A stretch of 40,626 bases of DNA from Pseudoalteromonas denitrificans DSM 6059 (GTDB lineage: Bacteria > Pseudomonadota > Gammaproteobacteria > Enterobacterales > Alteromonadaceae): assembly GCF_900112265.1 (NCBI RefSeq), contig NZ_FOLO01000033.1:1-40626 (forward strand), read 5' to 3'. Every line of letters starts with the position of its first letter. Position 1 is the stretch's first letter. The notes beneath the pieces were generated by a model, which searched no databases, was not told the DNA's origin, and worked only from the letters and a program-made list of their open reading frames with translations. Positions 8,589-16,848 of the stretch are shown one piece after another. A program made the translations under genes and the position numbers.

Positions 8589-9692
8589 ATGGCAGGAAAT
8601 AGTATAGGTCAGCTATTTAAAGTAAGTACTTTTGGTGAAAGCCATGGTGTTGCCTTAGGCGGTGTTGTAGATGGTTGTCCAGCAGGGCTGGAGATAACAG
8701 AAGATGATTTACAAATAGACTTAGATCGCAGGAAACCAGGGCAAAGCCGTTATACAACTCAACGTAGAGAAGAAGATAAAGTACAAATTTTATCTGGTGT
8801 ATTTGAAGGTAAAACAACGGGCACTAGCATAGGTTTGCTTATTAAGAATGGCGATCAACGTTCTCAAGACTACGGTAAAATAAAAGAGGTATTTCGCCCA
8901 GGCCATGGTGATTATACTTATTGGCATAAATACGGTATTCGTGATTATCGAGGTGGTGGTCGTGCATCAGCGCGTGAAACAGCAATTCGTGTCGCCGCAG
9001 GTGGTATCGCTAAGAAATATTTGAAACAAATTCATGGTATTGAAATTAAAGCATGCTTAAGTCAGTTAGGTCCTATTAAAGCCGAATCTTTTGATTGGCA
9101 GTGTGTTGAAACAAACCCATTCTTTTTTCCTGATGCATCAAAATTAGATGCATTAGATGACTATATGCGCGACCTTAAAAAACAAGGTGATTCAATTGGT
9201 GCAAAAGTAAAAGTAATTGCATCAAATGTGCCTGTTGGCTTAGGTGAACCTGTTTTTGATCGCTTAGATGCTGAAATTGCCCACTCTTTAATGAGCATCA
9301 ATGCGGTTAAAGGTGTTGAAATTGGTGATGGTTTTGAGGTTGTTGAACAAAAAGGTTCGCAGCATAGAGATGAATTAACACCTGAAGGCTTTACTTCAAA
9401 TCATGCCGGAGGTGTATTAGCTGGGATTTCTACTGGGCAAGATATCATTGCTTCGATAGCCTTAAAACCCACTTCAAGCATTACGATCCCTGGAAAAAGC
9501 TTAAATATCAATAATGAATCGGTAGATATGATCACTAAAGGACGACATGACCCTTGTGTTGGCATTAGAGCGATCCCCATTGTTGAGGCTATGATGGCAA
9601 TTACTTTAATGGATCATTTGTTGCGTCAAAGAGGGCAAAACCCTCATGTAAATTTAGTACATGGCGCAATCCCTGGAAGTAACAATAAATAG
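8589..9692 (+). CDS. aroC: Chorismate synthase
   Basis: A 367-residue enzyme that makes chorismate from EPSP, the last step of the shikimate pathway; it uses reduced FMN. Family signatures are visible in order: TFGESHG near the start, GLEITEDDLQIDLDRRKPG, RPGHGDYTYWHKYGIRDYRGGGRASARET, MSINAVKGVEIGDGF, SNHAGGVLAGISTGQDI, and GRHDPCVGIRAIPIVEAM at the end. Length is normal for bacteria. ATG 8589 follows GAGGAAAATCA, a good ribosome binding site. A strong terminator closes the prmB-aroC unit. Confidence 0.97.
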   Translation: MAGNSIGQLFKVSTFGESHGVALGGVVDGCPAGLEITEDDLQIDLDRRKPGQSRYTTQRREEDKVQILSGVFEGKTTGTSIGLLIKNGDQRSQDYGKIKEVFRPGHGDYTYWHKYGIRDYRGGGRASARETAIRVAAGGIAKKYLKQIHGIEIKACLSQLGPIKAESFDWQCVETNPFFFPDASKLDALDDYMRDLKKQGDSIGAKVKVIASNVPVGLGEPVFDRLDAEIAHSLMSINAVKGVEIGDGFEVVEQKGSQHRDELTPEGFTSNHAGGVLAGISTGQDIIASIALKPTSSITIPGKSLNINNESVDMITKGRHDPCVGIRAIPIVEAMMAITLMDHLLRQRGQNPHVNLVHGAIPGSNNK

Positions 9693-9711
9693 AGAATGTT
9701 TAAATTAATTG

Positions 9712-9747
9712 AAAACACCACTTACTTTGATATCTGTGGTGTTTTTT
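9712..9747 (+). terminator. aroC terminator
   Basis: AAAACACCAC (9712-9721) pairs with GTGGTGTTTT (9736-9745), followed by further T residues, 20 bases past the aroC stop. Confidence 0.85.
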
Positions 9748-9806
9748 GCTTTTACAATTTCGTAAAATTAAGTTTCATTTTTAGTGGTTAATAAAATATA
9801 TTTTTT

Positions 9807-10331
9807 ATGCATCAGATATCCGATTTAATTTCCATCTTTGATAATACTTTTTATCACAGTCATCAAACGCGTTTAATTAAAGGGGATGATGAACCTGTAT
9901 ATTTACCTGCAGATGAAGAGAATAATTATCACCGCATTATATTTGCTCATGGTTATTATGCCAGTGGTATGCATGAAATTGCGCATTGGTTAATTGCAGG
10001 TGAAAAACGTCGGTTATTAGAAGATTATGGCTACTGGTATTGCCCCGATGGTAGAAATGCAGATCAACAAAGCGAATTTGAAAAAGTAGAAATAAAACCA
10101 CAAGCTATAGAATGGGCGTTATGTATTGCAGCAGGGTTTAAATTTAATGTTTCTGCGGATAACCTCAATGGTGAGCAACCTTGTCGCGTCACTTTTCAAA
10201 CAAAGGTACATGAACAGGTATTGGCGTATTTGAACACAGGTTTTAGTGATAGAACACAGGCCTTACTTAAAGCATTGTGTGACTTTTATAAAACTCCTTG
10301 GCCTTTAATAATAGAAAAATTTGATTGGTAG
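9807..10331 (+). CDS. epmC: Elongation factor P hydroxylase EpmC
   Basis: A 174-residue protein matching E. coli EpmC (YfcM), which hydroxylates the beta-lysyl-lysine modification of translation factor EF-P. Matching phrases are TRLIKGDDEPVYLPAD, RIIFAHGYYASGMHEIAHW (a HEIAH metal-type motif), DYGYWYCPDGRNADQQS and VEIKPQAIEWALCIAAG. The start agrees with the E. coli protein, but the bases before the ATG (AATATATTTTTT) contain no ribosome binding site, so translation may begin close to the transcript start. The gene ends 8 bases before the NAD-kinase-like gene, suggesting an operon. The EpmA and EpmB genes are not in this window. Confidence 0.93.
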   Translation: MHQISDLISIFDNTFYHSHQTRLIKGDDEPVYLPADEENNYHRIIFAHGYYASGMHEIAHWLIAGEKRRLLEDYGYWYCPDGRNADQQSEFEKVEIKPQAIEWALCIAAGFKFNVSADNLNGEQPCRVTFQTKVHEQVLAYLNTGFSDRTQALLKALCDFYKTPWPLIIEKFDW

Positions 10332-10339
10332 TAAATGTA

Positions 10340-11758
10340 ATGAAATTTAAATTAGGTTTAATAATAAATCCTGTTGCGGGGCTCGGCGGTAGCGTTGCAT
10401 TAAAAGGCAGTGATGGCATGAGTCAAAAAGCGATTGAATTAGGTGCAATTGCTAAATCAAATATGCGTACTCGCGCCGCACTTGAAGTACTAAAACCCTA
10501 TCAATCAAAAATAGAAATTTATACTGTAAATGGGCTTATGGGTGAACAAGTTTCAAGAGAATTAGGATTTAAAACTCATATTGTTTATGCGTGTGGACCT
10601 GAGTCGACGGCAAAAGATACTGAGAATGCGGCTCAAATTTTAAAACAACAAGACGTTGATTTAATTCTATTTGCTGGTGGTGATGGTACTGCACGTAATA
10701 TTTGCCATGCAATAGAGGACTCTATTGTTGTTTTAGGTATACCTGCTGGCTGTAAAATTCACTCTGGGGTTTATGCTATTACACCAAAAGCGGCTGGCCG
10801 TGTTGTTGAGTTATTGATAAAAGGTGAGTTAGTTACAGTGCAAGATGCTGATGTGATGGATATAGATGAAGTTGCGTTTCGTGAAGGAAGTGTAAAAGCG
10901 AAACGCTATGGTGAAATGCAAGTACCGTCAGAACTTCGATATATTCAAAGTGTTAAAAATGGTGGTAAAGAAACAGATGAATTAGTACTGGTTGATATCG
11001 CGGCCTTTGTCGCATCTCAAATGGAAGATGATGAAAGATATATAATAGGTTCTGGTTCTACAGTTGCTGCCATAATGGAAGAAGTGGGATTAAAGAATAC
11101 TTTACTAGGTGTTGATGTCATTGAGGATCATGAACTCATTGCATCAGATGTTACGGCTACTCAGCTTTTTAAATTGATAACAGAGCATAATAATAAAGGT
11201 TTAAAAACAAAGTTAGTGATTACTTTAATTGGTGGGCAAGGTCATATTTTTGGCCGTGGTAATCAACAATTAAGCCCTGAATTGATCAGGTTAGTTGGAA
11301 GAGATAATATTATTTTAGTTGCCACCAAAACTAAATTACAGGCACTTAATAATCGTCCTCTGATCTGCGATACGGGTGATAGCAAGTTAGATGATGAGCT
11401 TAGTGGATATATAAGAGTGATCACTGGATATAATGATCATGTGATGTATGGTGTTGGCCATCAAGAATCGATAGGAACAAAAATGACAATTCAAGAGTAT
11501 ATAGATCAAGCACAGCAATTTTTTGAACATTTAGTTGAAACAGCTTCTGATGATGAACTTTTTGCTGGGAGCTATATTCAGGGCCACTTTGATTTAGCTG
11601 TAGGTTATGCTGAAGTTGAAGCACTAGAGCTAAGTATCGATGAGTTAAATGCTAATATTGAAAAATCACTCGTTAAAGCATATCGAAATGGTGAGTTATC
11701 AGATGAAGATAAAATGCATGTTGTTACTGTTTGGGAAAAACTAAAAAAAGTTTTATAA
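10340..11758 (+). CDS. ATP-NAD kinase-like protein with C-terminal extension
   Basis: A 472-residue protein of the ATP-NAD kinase/AcoX-like family. The N-terminus LGLIINPVAGLGG and the nucleotide-binding FAGGDGTARNI (GGDGT at 113-117) show the kinase fold; VLGIPAGCKIHSGVYA and ITLIGGQGHIFGRGNQQ support this subfamily rather than housekeeping NadK. The core ends near residue 372 (VITGYNDHVMYGV). A further acidic, helical stretch of about 100 residues follows, which the roughly 370-residue relatives I recall do not have. ATG 10340 was preferred over TTG 10325, which overlaps the epmC stop. The substrate is not established. Confidence 0.8.
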   Translation: MKFKLGLIINPVAGLGGSVALKGSDGMSQKAIELGAIAKSNMRTRAALEVLKPYQSKIEIYTVNGLMGEQVSRELGFKTHIVYACGPESTAKDTENAAQILKQQDVDLILFAGGDGTARNICHAIEDSIVVLGIPAGCKIHSGVYAITPKAAGRVVELLIKGELVTVQDADVMDIDEVAFREGSVKAKRYGEMQVPSELRYIQSVKNGGKETDELVLVDIAAFVASQMEDDERYIIGSGSTVAAIMEEVGLKNTLLGVDVIEDHELIASDVTATQLFKLITEHNNKGLKTKLVITLIGGQGHIFGRGNQQLSPELIRLVGRDNIILVATKTKLQALNNRPLICDTGDSKLDDELSGYIRVITGYNDHVMYGVGHQESIGTKMTIQEYIDQAQQFFEHLVETASDDELFAGSYIQGHFDLAVGYAEVEALELSIDELNANIEKSLVKAYRNGELSDEDKMHVVTVWEKLKKVL

Positions 11759-11785
11759 ATATACCTCCATCCTGGCTTTATTAGT

Positions 11786-11818
11786 GATCTAAACTGAAAT
11801 TGTAAATTAGTTTAGATC
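11786..11818 (+). terminator. Inverted repeat after the NAD-kinase-like gene
   Basis: GATCTAAACT (11786-11795) and AGTTTAGATC (11809-11818) are a perfect 10-bp inverted repeat, 27 bases past the stop. There is no T-tail, so terminator function is only likely. Confidence 0.45.
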
Positions 11819-12036
11819 GCTTGTTGAATGACTCATATCACTTATTATTAACTCTATAAAACCTCACTCTTGTAATATTTATGCGGATATTACAATCAAA
11901 GCAACTTTCATTATTTATAACTGTCAGCTATATATAAAATAGTGATTATACTAATCAACATTATCAATATATCTGATGGATAATTTATGATGCTTGGTAC
12001 AACTTACCTTAATGATTAAATATTAAGGAAGACTTA

Positions 12037-12855
12037 ATGAGTTACTTTTCGCCATATCTAAATTGCAAAAGAATCAATTTTGTAGGTGTATACTTATTTT
12101 TAGTATACGCATTATTTATGCAGTTGGAAGTGATAGCCAGTGAACAAAAGCTGGTGATTGCAATGTTTGATTTTCCTCCTTATGAATATAAAAAAGGAGA
12201 TCGCATTGATGGTATTAGTGTTCGTATTGTTAAGGCTGTCTTTAAAAAAATAGATCAACCAATAGAGCTGATAGAGTTACCTTGGTCTCGGGCTCTGTTA
12301 TATTTAAAAGAAAATAAAATAGATGGCTTATTTGAAGTCCTATGGAAAAAAGAGCGTACTAGATATGCTGAATATTGCAAAGAAATACTCATGAATGAAA
12401 CAGCATCTTTATTTACAAAAAGTATGGTTAATATTCCTTATACTGGCAATTTAGTGGAGATAACACCTTATGTTATTGGTGTAAGGCAAGACTTTAGTTA
12501 TGGTTTTAAATTTGATGAATTAAGAGAAAAAGGAAAGTTTAAAAAGCTAGTTTCTAACGTTGATTCTGAACATTTACTTAGAATGTTAAATCAAAATTAT
12601 ATTGATATAGTGATAGGAGACAAATATGGCCTTCCTTACGTTTTTAAAAAAATAAAGGATATAAAAAAGCTAGATCCTATCAAAAGGTTATCTCCTGACA
12701 TTGAAAGTACACCAAGTTATTTGGTTTTTTCAAAGTACTTACTAGGCTCAGGGATCGCAGAACAGTTTGATGCTGCACTTAAGTTAATAAAAAACAATGG
12801 CGAATACCAAGCTATAATTAATCAGTGGGAAAATCAAAATATTATTCTTGAATGA
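12037..12855 (+). CDS. Periplasmic family-3 solute-binding-type protein
   Basis: A 272-residue protein with a hydrophobic export segment at about residues 15-35 (YLFLVYALFM, ending near VIAS-EQK). The mature part begins LVIAMFDFPPYEYKKGDRIDGISV, the usual opening of extracellular solute-binding proteins of family 3 (amino-acid ABC transport type), and continues with ELPWSRALLYLKENKIDGLF. No permease or ATPase gene is adjacent, so it is one of the many orphan proteins of this group whose ligand is unknown. ATG 12037 follows AAGGAAG with good spacing. The surrounding DNA is AT-rich and gene-poor. An inverted repeat begins at its stop codon. Confidence 0.8.
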   Translation: MSYFSPYLNCKRINFVGVYLFLVYALFMQLEVIASEQKLVIAMFDFPPYEYKKGDRIDGISVRIVKAVFKKIDQPIELIELPWSRALLYLKENKIDGLFEVLWKKERTRYAEYCKEILMNETASLFTKSMVNIPYTGNLVEITPYVIGVRQDFSYGFKFDELREKGKFKKLVSNVDSEHLLRMLNQNYIDIVIGDKYGLPYVFKKIKDIKKLDPIKRLSPDIESTPSYLVFSKYLLGSGIAEQFDAALKLIKNNGEYQAIINQWENQNIILE

Positions 12856-12937
12856 TTAAATCTATTCTAAATATATGATGATTTATAAAAATCAGCTAAG
12901 GGAAATTACGGCCCAAATTTGAATAGATTTTAATCAT
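12852..12937. repeat. Long imperfect inverted repeat with nested hairpin
   Basis: ATGATTAAATCTATTC (12852-12867) pairs with GAATAGATTTTAATCAT (12921-12937) with one unpaired base. The 53-base interior holds a smaller hairpin, GATTT-ATAA-AAATC. It includes the stop codon of the preceding gene. It may end transcription or protect the 3' end of the mRNA; it could also be a remnant of a small repeat element. Confidence 0.5.
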
Positions 12938-13097
12938 AAAACGCTTATCTAGTCTATTATCATCAAACATGAAAATTTCGCATATTAAATCTTTTGAAGA
13001 ACTAATCGGTATATAAAGTAAATTTATGTTCTTTTGAAGCACGTTCTTATTTATAACTCTTGATATAAGTATCAAAGTATTGATAGATAAAAATCTA

Positions 13098-13114
13098 CCT
13101 TGGTTTTACCAATT
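13098..13114. promoter_or_regulatory. Distal PdhR/LldR-like operator of oadGAB
   Basis: CCTTGGTTTTACCAATT contains a perfect TTGGT-TTT-ACCAA dyad, the pattern I associate with PdhR/LldR-type (GntR, FadR subfamily) regulators. Its centre lies 209 bases from that of the second site. The regulator is inferred. Confidence 0.5.
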
Positions 13115-13179
13115 GTGTTTTTAAATATTTTTTTAATCAATATAGTCAGTGATTTAGCTAAAAATGATCAGTTAAGTTG

Positions 13180-13195
13180 ACGTTAACGTTAACGT
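13180..13195. promoter_or_regulatory. 16-bp perfect palindrome
   Basis: ACGTTAACGTTAACGT is its own reverse complement and consists of tandem GTTAAC units. It lies between the two TTGGT operators upstream of oadG. It may be a separate operator; I cannot name the protein. Confidence 0.35.
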
Positions 13196-13306
13196 TACAT
13201 TGTTTTTGTTAATGGTCGTTATAATTTAAAGTTATGATTTATAAGGTTTAATATTTATGCAAAAAGCTAATGTGAATTTTTTGTTTTTTACTGTTATTAA
13301 AAAATT

Positions 13307-13323
13307 AATTGGTTTTACCAATT
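13307..13323. promoter_or_regulatory. Proximal PdhR/LldR-like operator overlapping the oad -35 box
   Basis: AATTGGTTTTACCAATT is a perfect 7-3-7 dyad of the PdhR/LldR type. Its last two bases are the first two of the TTGACA at 13322-13327, so a bound protein should block the polymerase. Confidence 0.6.
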
Positions 13324-13349
13324 GACAATGCTGGTGGGGGAATTATTAT
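13322..13349 (+). promoter_or_regulatory. Likely sigma-70 promoter of oadGAB
   Basis: TTGACA at 13322-13327 and TATTAT at 13344-13349 are separated by 16 bases, about 130 bases before the oadG ATG. The -35 match is perfect and shares bases with the operator. Confidence 0.5.
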
Positions 13350-13481
13350 ATTTGCTAAATGATGTGCACATAAACTCAATAAGTTTGAGTGTTTACTTTA
13401 ACTTTTAATTAAAAAGCTGTAGTGATTGGCATTCATTAAGCGGATTTAAACAGACCTAGTTGTTGGGAATGAGGAAAAAAG

Positions 13482-13745
13482 ATGGATATAACATCTTTAT
13501 TATTACAGGCTGCAAATTTAATGCTTACGGGCATGGTAGTCGTTTTTATTTTTTTGCTTTTGCTAATTTCAGTCGTCAAGTTGATGTCGTCTTTTTTAGC
13601 AAGTAGTACTGGTGAGTCAGTCACAAATAATAAAGCTAAAAATACAGTCACCATTAAATCGTCAGCTGTACCTGATGCACATATTGCTGCTATTGCAGGC
13701 GCTATTCATCAGCACAGACAAAAATACGATCATAAGAAAACATAA
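13482..13745 (+). CDS. oadG: Oxaloacetate decarboxylase gamma subunit
   Basis: An 87-residue, single-pass membrane protein. The hydrophobic segment is at about residues 8-35 (LMLTGMVVVFIFLLLLISVV), with a Ser/Lys/His-rich soluble tail ending HQHRQKYDHKK. OadG anchors the alpha subunit to the membrane pump, and the histidines in its tail are known to bind zinc in homologues. ATG 13482 follows GAGGAAAAAAG. It is the first gene of a compact operon: oadA begins 12 bases later. Confidence 0.9.
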   Translation: MDITSLLLQAANLMLTGMVVVFIFLLLLISVVKLMSSFLASSTGESVTNNKAKNTVTIKSSAVPDAHIAAIAGAIHQHRQKYDHKKT

Positions 13746-13757
13746 AAGGGTTTATCT

Positions 13758-15533
13758 ATGTCTAAATTAAAACTTACTGAGTTAGTATTAAGAGATGCGC
13801 ATCAATCAATTTTGGCAACTCGACTTCGTTTAGAAGATATGCTCCCAATTGCTGAAAAACTTGATAAAGTAGGCTATTGGTCAATGGAATCTTGGGGTGG
13901 AGCTACCTTTGATGCATGTATTCGTTATTTAGGTGAAGATCCTTGGGAGCGTATTCGTGCTTTAAAAAAAGCAATGCCGAATACAAAACAGCAAATGTTA
14001 TTAAGGGGTCAAAATTTATTAGGATATCGTCATTACGCAGATGATGTTGTTGAAAAGTTTGTTGAGCGTGCCCATGAAAACGGGGTAGATGTATTTCGAA
14101 TTTTTGATGCAATGAATGATGTCAGAAATCTTGAAACAGCAATAAAAACAGCAGTTAAAGTTGGCGCTCATGCTCAAGGCACGATTTCTTATACTCAAAG
14201 TCCTGTTCATAATTTAGAGATGTGGTTAACCCAGGCTAAACAACTTGAAGATTTAGGGTGTCATTCGATTTGTATTAAAGACATGGCGGGTCTACTTAGA
14301 CCTTATGAAGCGCAGGAACTTATTACTGGTTTAAAAAATGCGGTTTCAGTGCCTATTGCAATGCAATGTCATGCGACAACAGGTTTAAGCACCGCAACTT
14401 ATCAAAAAGCAATCGATGCGGGCATAGATATGCTTGATACTGCTATTTCTTCTATGAGCGGAACATATGGACATAGTGCGACAGAAACGATGGTTGCGAT
14501 TGTTGAAGGTACAGGCAGAGACACAGGACTTGATTTAGTTTTATTAGAAGAGATAGCCTCGTACTTTAGAGATGTGAGAAAGAAATATGCACAATTTGAA
14601 GGTAGTTTAAAAGGGGTTGATGGCCGTATATTATTAGCGCAAGTGCCTGGCGGCATGTTAACGAATATGGAAAGTCAGTTAAAAGAACAAGGCGCCGCTG
14701 ATAAGTTTGATGAAGTACTATTAGAAATTCCTAAAGTACGCGAAGACTTAGGCTTTATTCCTTTAGTAACACCTACATCACAAATTGTTGGTACACAGGC
14801 AGTATTAAATGTATTGACTAAAGAGCGTTATAAATCAATTAGTAAAGAAACTGCTGCAGTATTAAAAGGTGAATATGGCGCAACGCCAGCTCAGGTAAAT
14901 AATGAGTTACAACAAAAAGTATTAGCCGGAGCGCAAGCGATCACATGTCGACCTGCAGATTTATTAAAACCTGAGCTTTCAGAATTAGAAACAACACTAT
15001 TATCAGAAGCAAAAGAACATAATATTACACTTGCCAATAATCAAATTGATGATGTTTTAACTTATGCTCTATTTCCACAAATTGGGTTGAAATTTCTCAA
15101 AAATAAAGGAAACCCGAATGCTTTTGAGCCAGCCCCATCATTAGAAGCTGCGCCTGCTGTGTTAGAGCAAGCACCAGCGCCAGCTTCAGGTAAAACAGAG
15201 CACTATAGTGTTCAGGTCGATGGTAAAGTATATAACGTTGTTGTAGCGCCAAATGGTGAACTCAAAGATGTCCAACCAGCACAACCTCAGAACCTTAAAT
15301 CTACTCCAGTTTCAAATGATGCTGAAGACTTAACTGCACCGTTAGCGGGTAATATTTTTAAAGTTCAAGTTAAAGCCGGCCAACAAGTCGTTGAAGGTGA
15401 AGTGGTTATTATTCTTGAAGCGATGAAAATGGAAACAGAGATCCGTGCCGTTAAAGCAGGTACTGTTAGTGAAGTTTATATTTCGGAAGGCGATGCTGTT
15501 TCAGTTGGTGATGCCTTGCTATCAATCGCTTAG
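13758..15533 (+). CDS. oadA: Oxaloacetate decarboxylase alpha subunit, biotin-carrying
   Basis: This 591-residue subunit transfers the carboxyl group of oxaloacetate to biotin, producing pyruvate. The carboxyltransferase TIM-barrel opens with LTELVLRDAHQSILATRLR, with D and H metal ligands in the usual places (RIFDAMNDVRN, MQCHATTGLS) and the lysine region SICIKDMAGLL. The conserved carboxyltransferase domain follows to about 460, then a proline/alanine-rich linker (PAPSLEAAPAVLEQAPAPA) and a biotinyl domain with EAMKME; the biotinylated lysine is K557. Length is normal. It sits between oadG and oadB with gaps of 12 and 9 bases. Confidence 0.97.
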   Translation: MSKLKLTELVLRDAHQSILATRLRLEDMLPIAEKLDKVGYWSMESWGGATFDACIRYLGEDPWERIRALKKAMPNTKQQMLLRGQNLLGYRHYADDVVEKFVERAHENGVDVFRIFDAMNDVRNLETAIKTAVKVGAHAQGTISYTQSPVHNLEMWLTQAKQLEDLGCHSICIKDMAGLLRPYEAQELITGLKNAVSVPIAMQCHATTGLSTATYQKAIDAGIDMLDTAISSMSGTYGHSATETMVAIVEGTGRDTGLDLVLLEEIASYFRDVRKKYAQFEGSLKGVDGRILLAQVPGGMLTNMESQLKEQGAADKFDEVLLEIPKVREDLGFIPLVTPTSQIVGTQAVLNVLTKERYKSISKETAAVLKGEYGATPAQVNNELQQKVLAGAQAITCRPADLLKPELSELETTLLSEAKEHNITLANNQIDDVLTYALFPQIGLKFLKNKGNPNAFEPAPSLEAAPAVLEQAPAPASGKTEHYSVQVDGKVYNVVVAPNGELKDVQPAQPQNLKSTPVSNDAEDLTAPLAGNIFKVQVKAGQQVVEGEVVIILEAMKMETEIRAVKAGTVSEVYISEGDAVSVGDALLSIA

Positions 15534-15542
15534 GAGTTTGAT

Positions 15543-16673
15543 ATGGAAGGTATGTTAAGTTTATGGCAATCCACTGGGATTGCTAATTTTGAGTTTGAAC
15601 AATTGATCATGATGGCGGTAGGGGGTGTATTACTTTACCTTGCGATAATGAAGCAATTTGAGCCTCTTTTGCTATTACCTATAGGTTTTGGTGCAATATT
15701 AACAAATATTCCATTAGCGGGTTTATCAGACGCAGGAGGTTTACTGTACTATGTATATAAAATAGGCATAGATTCAGGCGTATTCCCATTAATTATTTTT
15801 ATGGGAGTCGGTGCGTTAACTGATTTCAGTGCGCTGATTGCAAATCCTAAAATGTTATTATTAGGCGCAGCTGCCCAATTTGGTATTTTTGTTACCTTAT
15901 TTGGTGCTATTTTACTTAATTTTATTCCAGGGTTTGAATTTACGCTAAAAGATGCAGCCGCAATAGCAATTATAGGTGGTGCTGATGGGCCTACGGCTAT
16001 TTTTCTTGCTTCAAAATTAGCACCTGATTTACTTGGAGCTATTGCGGTAGCAGCATATTCATATATGGCATTAGTCCCATTGATACAGCCTCCTATCATG
16101 CGAGCTTTAACGACTAAAGAAGAGCGAAGCATTGCAATGCCGCAACTTCGTCATGTTTCAAAGTCTGAAAAAGTTGCTTTTCCACTATTGGTATTAGCGT
16201 TAATTATTATATTGCTACCAGCAGCAGCTCCGCTTGTTGGTATGTTTTGCTTAGGTAATTTGATGCGTGAAAGTGGTGTTGTTGAACGCTTAAGCTCGAC
16301 TGCTCAAAATGAACTAATCAATATTACTACGATATTTTTAGGTTTAGGTGTTGGCTCAAAGTTGGCTGCGGATAAGTTTTTAACAATTGAAACATTAGGT
16401 ATTTTAGCTTTAGGTGCTATTGCATTTTCTATCGGTACAGCATCTGGTGTGATGATGGCTAAAGCAATGAATCACTTTTCTAAAACACCAATTAATCCTT
16501 TAGTTGGGGCTGCAGGTGTCTCTGCTGTGCCTATGGCTGCTCGAGTTGTGAACAAAGTAGGTCTTGAGACTAATCCGCATAACTTTTTGTTAATGCATGC
16601 TATGGGACCAAATGTGGCTGGTGTTTTAGGCAGTGCTGTTGCCGCTGGTATTCTACTTGCAATTGTAGGTTAA
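15543..16673 (+). CDS. oadB: Oxaloacetate decarboxylase beta subunit, Na+ pump
   Basis: A 376-residue integral membrane subunit that decarboxylates carboxybiotin and moves Na+ outward. Many hydrophobic segments span the protein. The hallmark IIGGADGPTAIFLASKLAP is present; D148 of this motif corresponds to the sodium-binding aspartate known from Klebsiella OadB. The C-terminal half has NPLVGAAGVSAVPMAARVVNKVG and HAMGPNVAGVLGSAVAAG, also typical. ATG 15543 follows GGAGTTTGAT. A terminator at 16767 closes the operon. Confidence 0.97.
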   Translation: MEGMLSLWQSTGIANFEFEQLIMMAVGGVLLYLAIMKQFEPLLLLPIGFGAILTNIPLAGLSDAGGLLYYVYKIGIDSGVFPLIIFMGVGALTDFSALIANPKMLLLGAAAQFGIFVTLFGAILLNFIPGFEFTLKDAAAIAIIGGADGPTAIFLASKLAPDLLGAIAVAAYSYMALVPLIQPPIMRALTTKEERSIAMPQLRHVSKSEKVAFPLLVLALIIILLPAAAPLVGMFCLGNLMRESGVVERLSSTAQNELINITTIFLGLGVGSKLAADKFLTIETLGILALGAIAFSIGTASGVMMAKAMNHFSKTPINPLVGAAGVSAVPMAARVVNKVGLETNPHNFLLMHAMGPNVAGVLGSAVAAGILLAIVG

Positions 16674-16766
16674 TTTAACTTTATCCAAGTCAGTTAAAGA
16701 TACTTAAATCAAAAGTTGAAGTGATTTGGATATGAATTTTTTAGGGCTCAACCTCCCGACCTTTAT

Positions 16767-16804
16767 CGCGCAATATTCTTTTTAGATGTTGCGCGTTTTT
16801 TTTA
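16767..16804 (+). terminator. oadGAB terminator
   Basis: CGCGCAA (16767-16773) pairs with TTGCGCG (16789-16795), followed by a run of T residues. It lies 94 bases past the oadB stop. Confidence 0.85.
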
Positions 16805-16848
16805 TTCTTAAAAGTGGTAGGATAAAACCCTTTAAAAAAGGAAACAAA

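Larger units (their letters stand above)
12856..13481. other. 626-base AT-rich regulatory gap before oadGAB
   Basis: I see no convincing gene here. Short frames such as the 22-codon ATG at 13258 lack support. In order, the gap holds the inverted repeat above, a TTGATA-TAAG-TATCAA dyad (13060-13075), a first TTGGT-TTT-ACCAA site, a 16-bp ACGTTAAC-type palindrome, a second perfect TTGGT-TTT-ACCAA site, a promoter-like pair, and the oadG ribosome binding site. Confidence 0.6.

Noticed and set aside
12970..13017. 15-codon frame MKISHIKSFEELIGI
   Set aside because: No ribosome binding site and no family resemblance.
13060..13075. TTGATA-TAAG-TATCAA dyad
   Set aside because: Short and AT-rich; such dyads are common at this base composition. 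Mentioned only as part of the regulatory gap.
13258..13326. 22-codon frame MQKANVNFLFFTVIKKL... before oadG
   Set aside because: Ribosome binding site poorly placed, and the frame runs through the operator and -35 box, so it would not be in the oad transcript.
15749..16132. 127-codon frame antisense to oadB, and other long antisense frames inside tyrS, arcA and M16 genes
   Set aside because: They lie wholly inside well-supported genes and have no start signals or recognisable product.
16740..16754. TTTAGGGCTCAACC, also present in reverse near 133-147
   Set aside because: A 14-base match between two places is expected by chance in 40 kb on two strands; no longer similarity around it.
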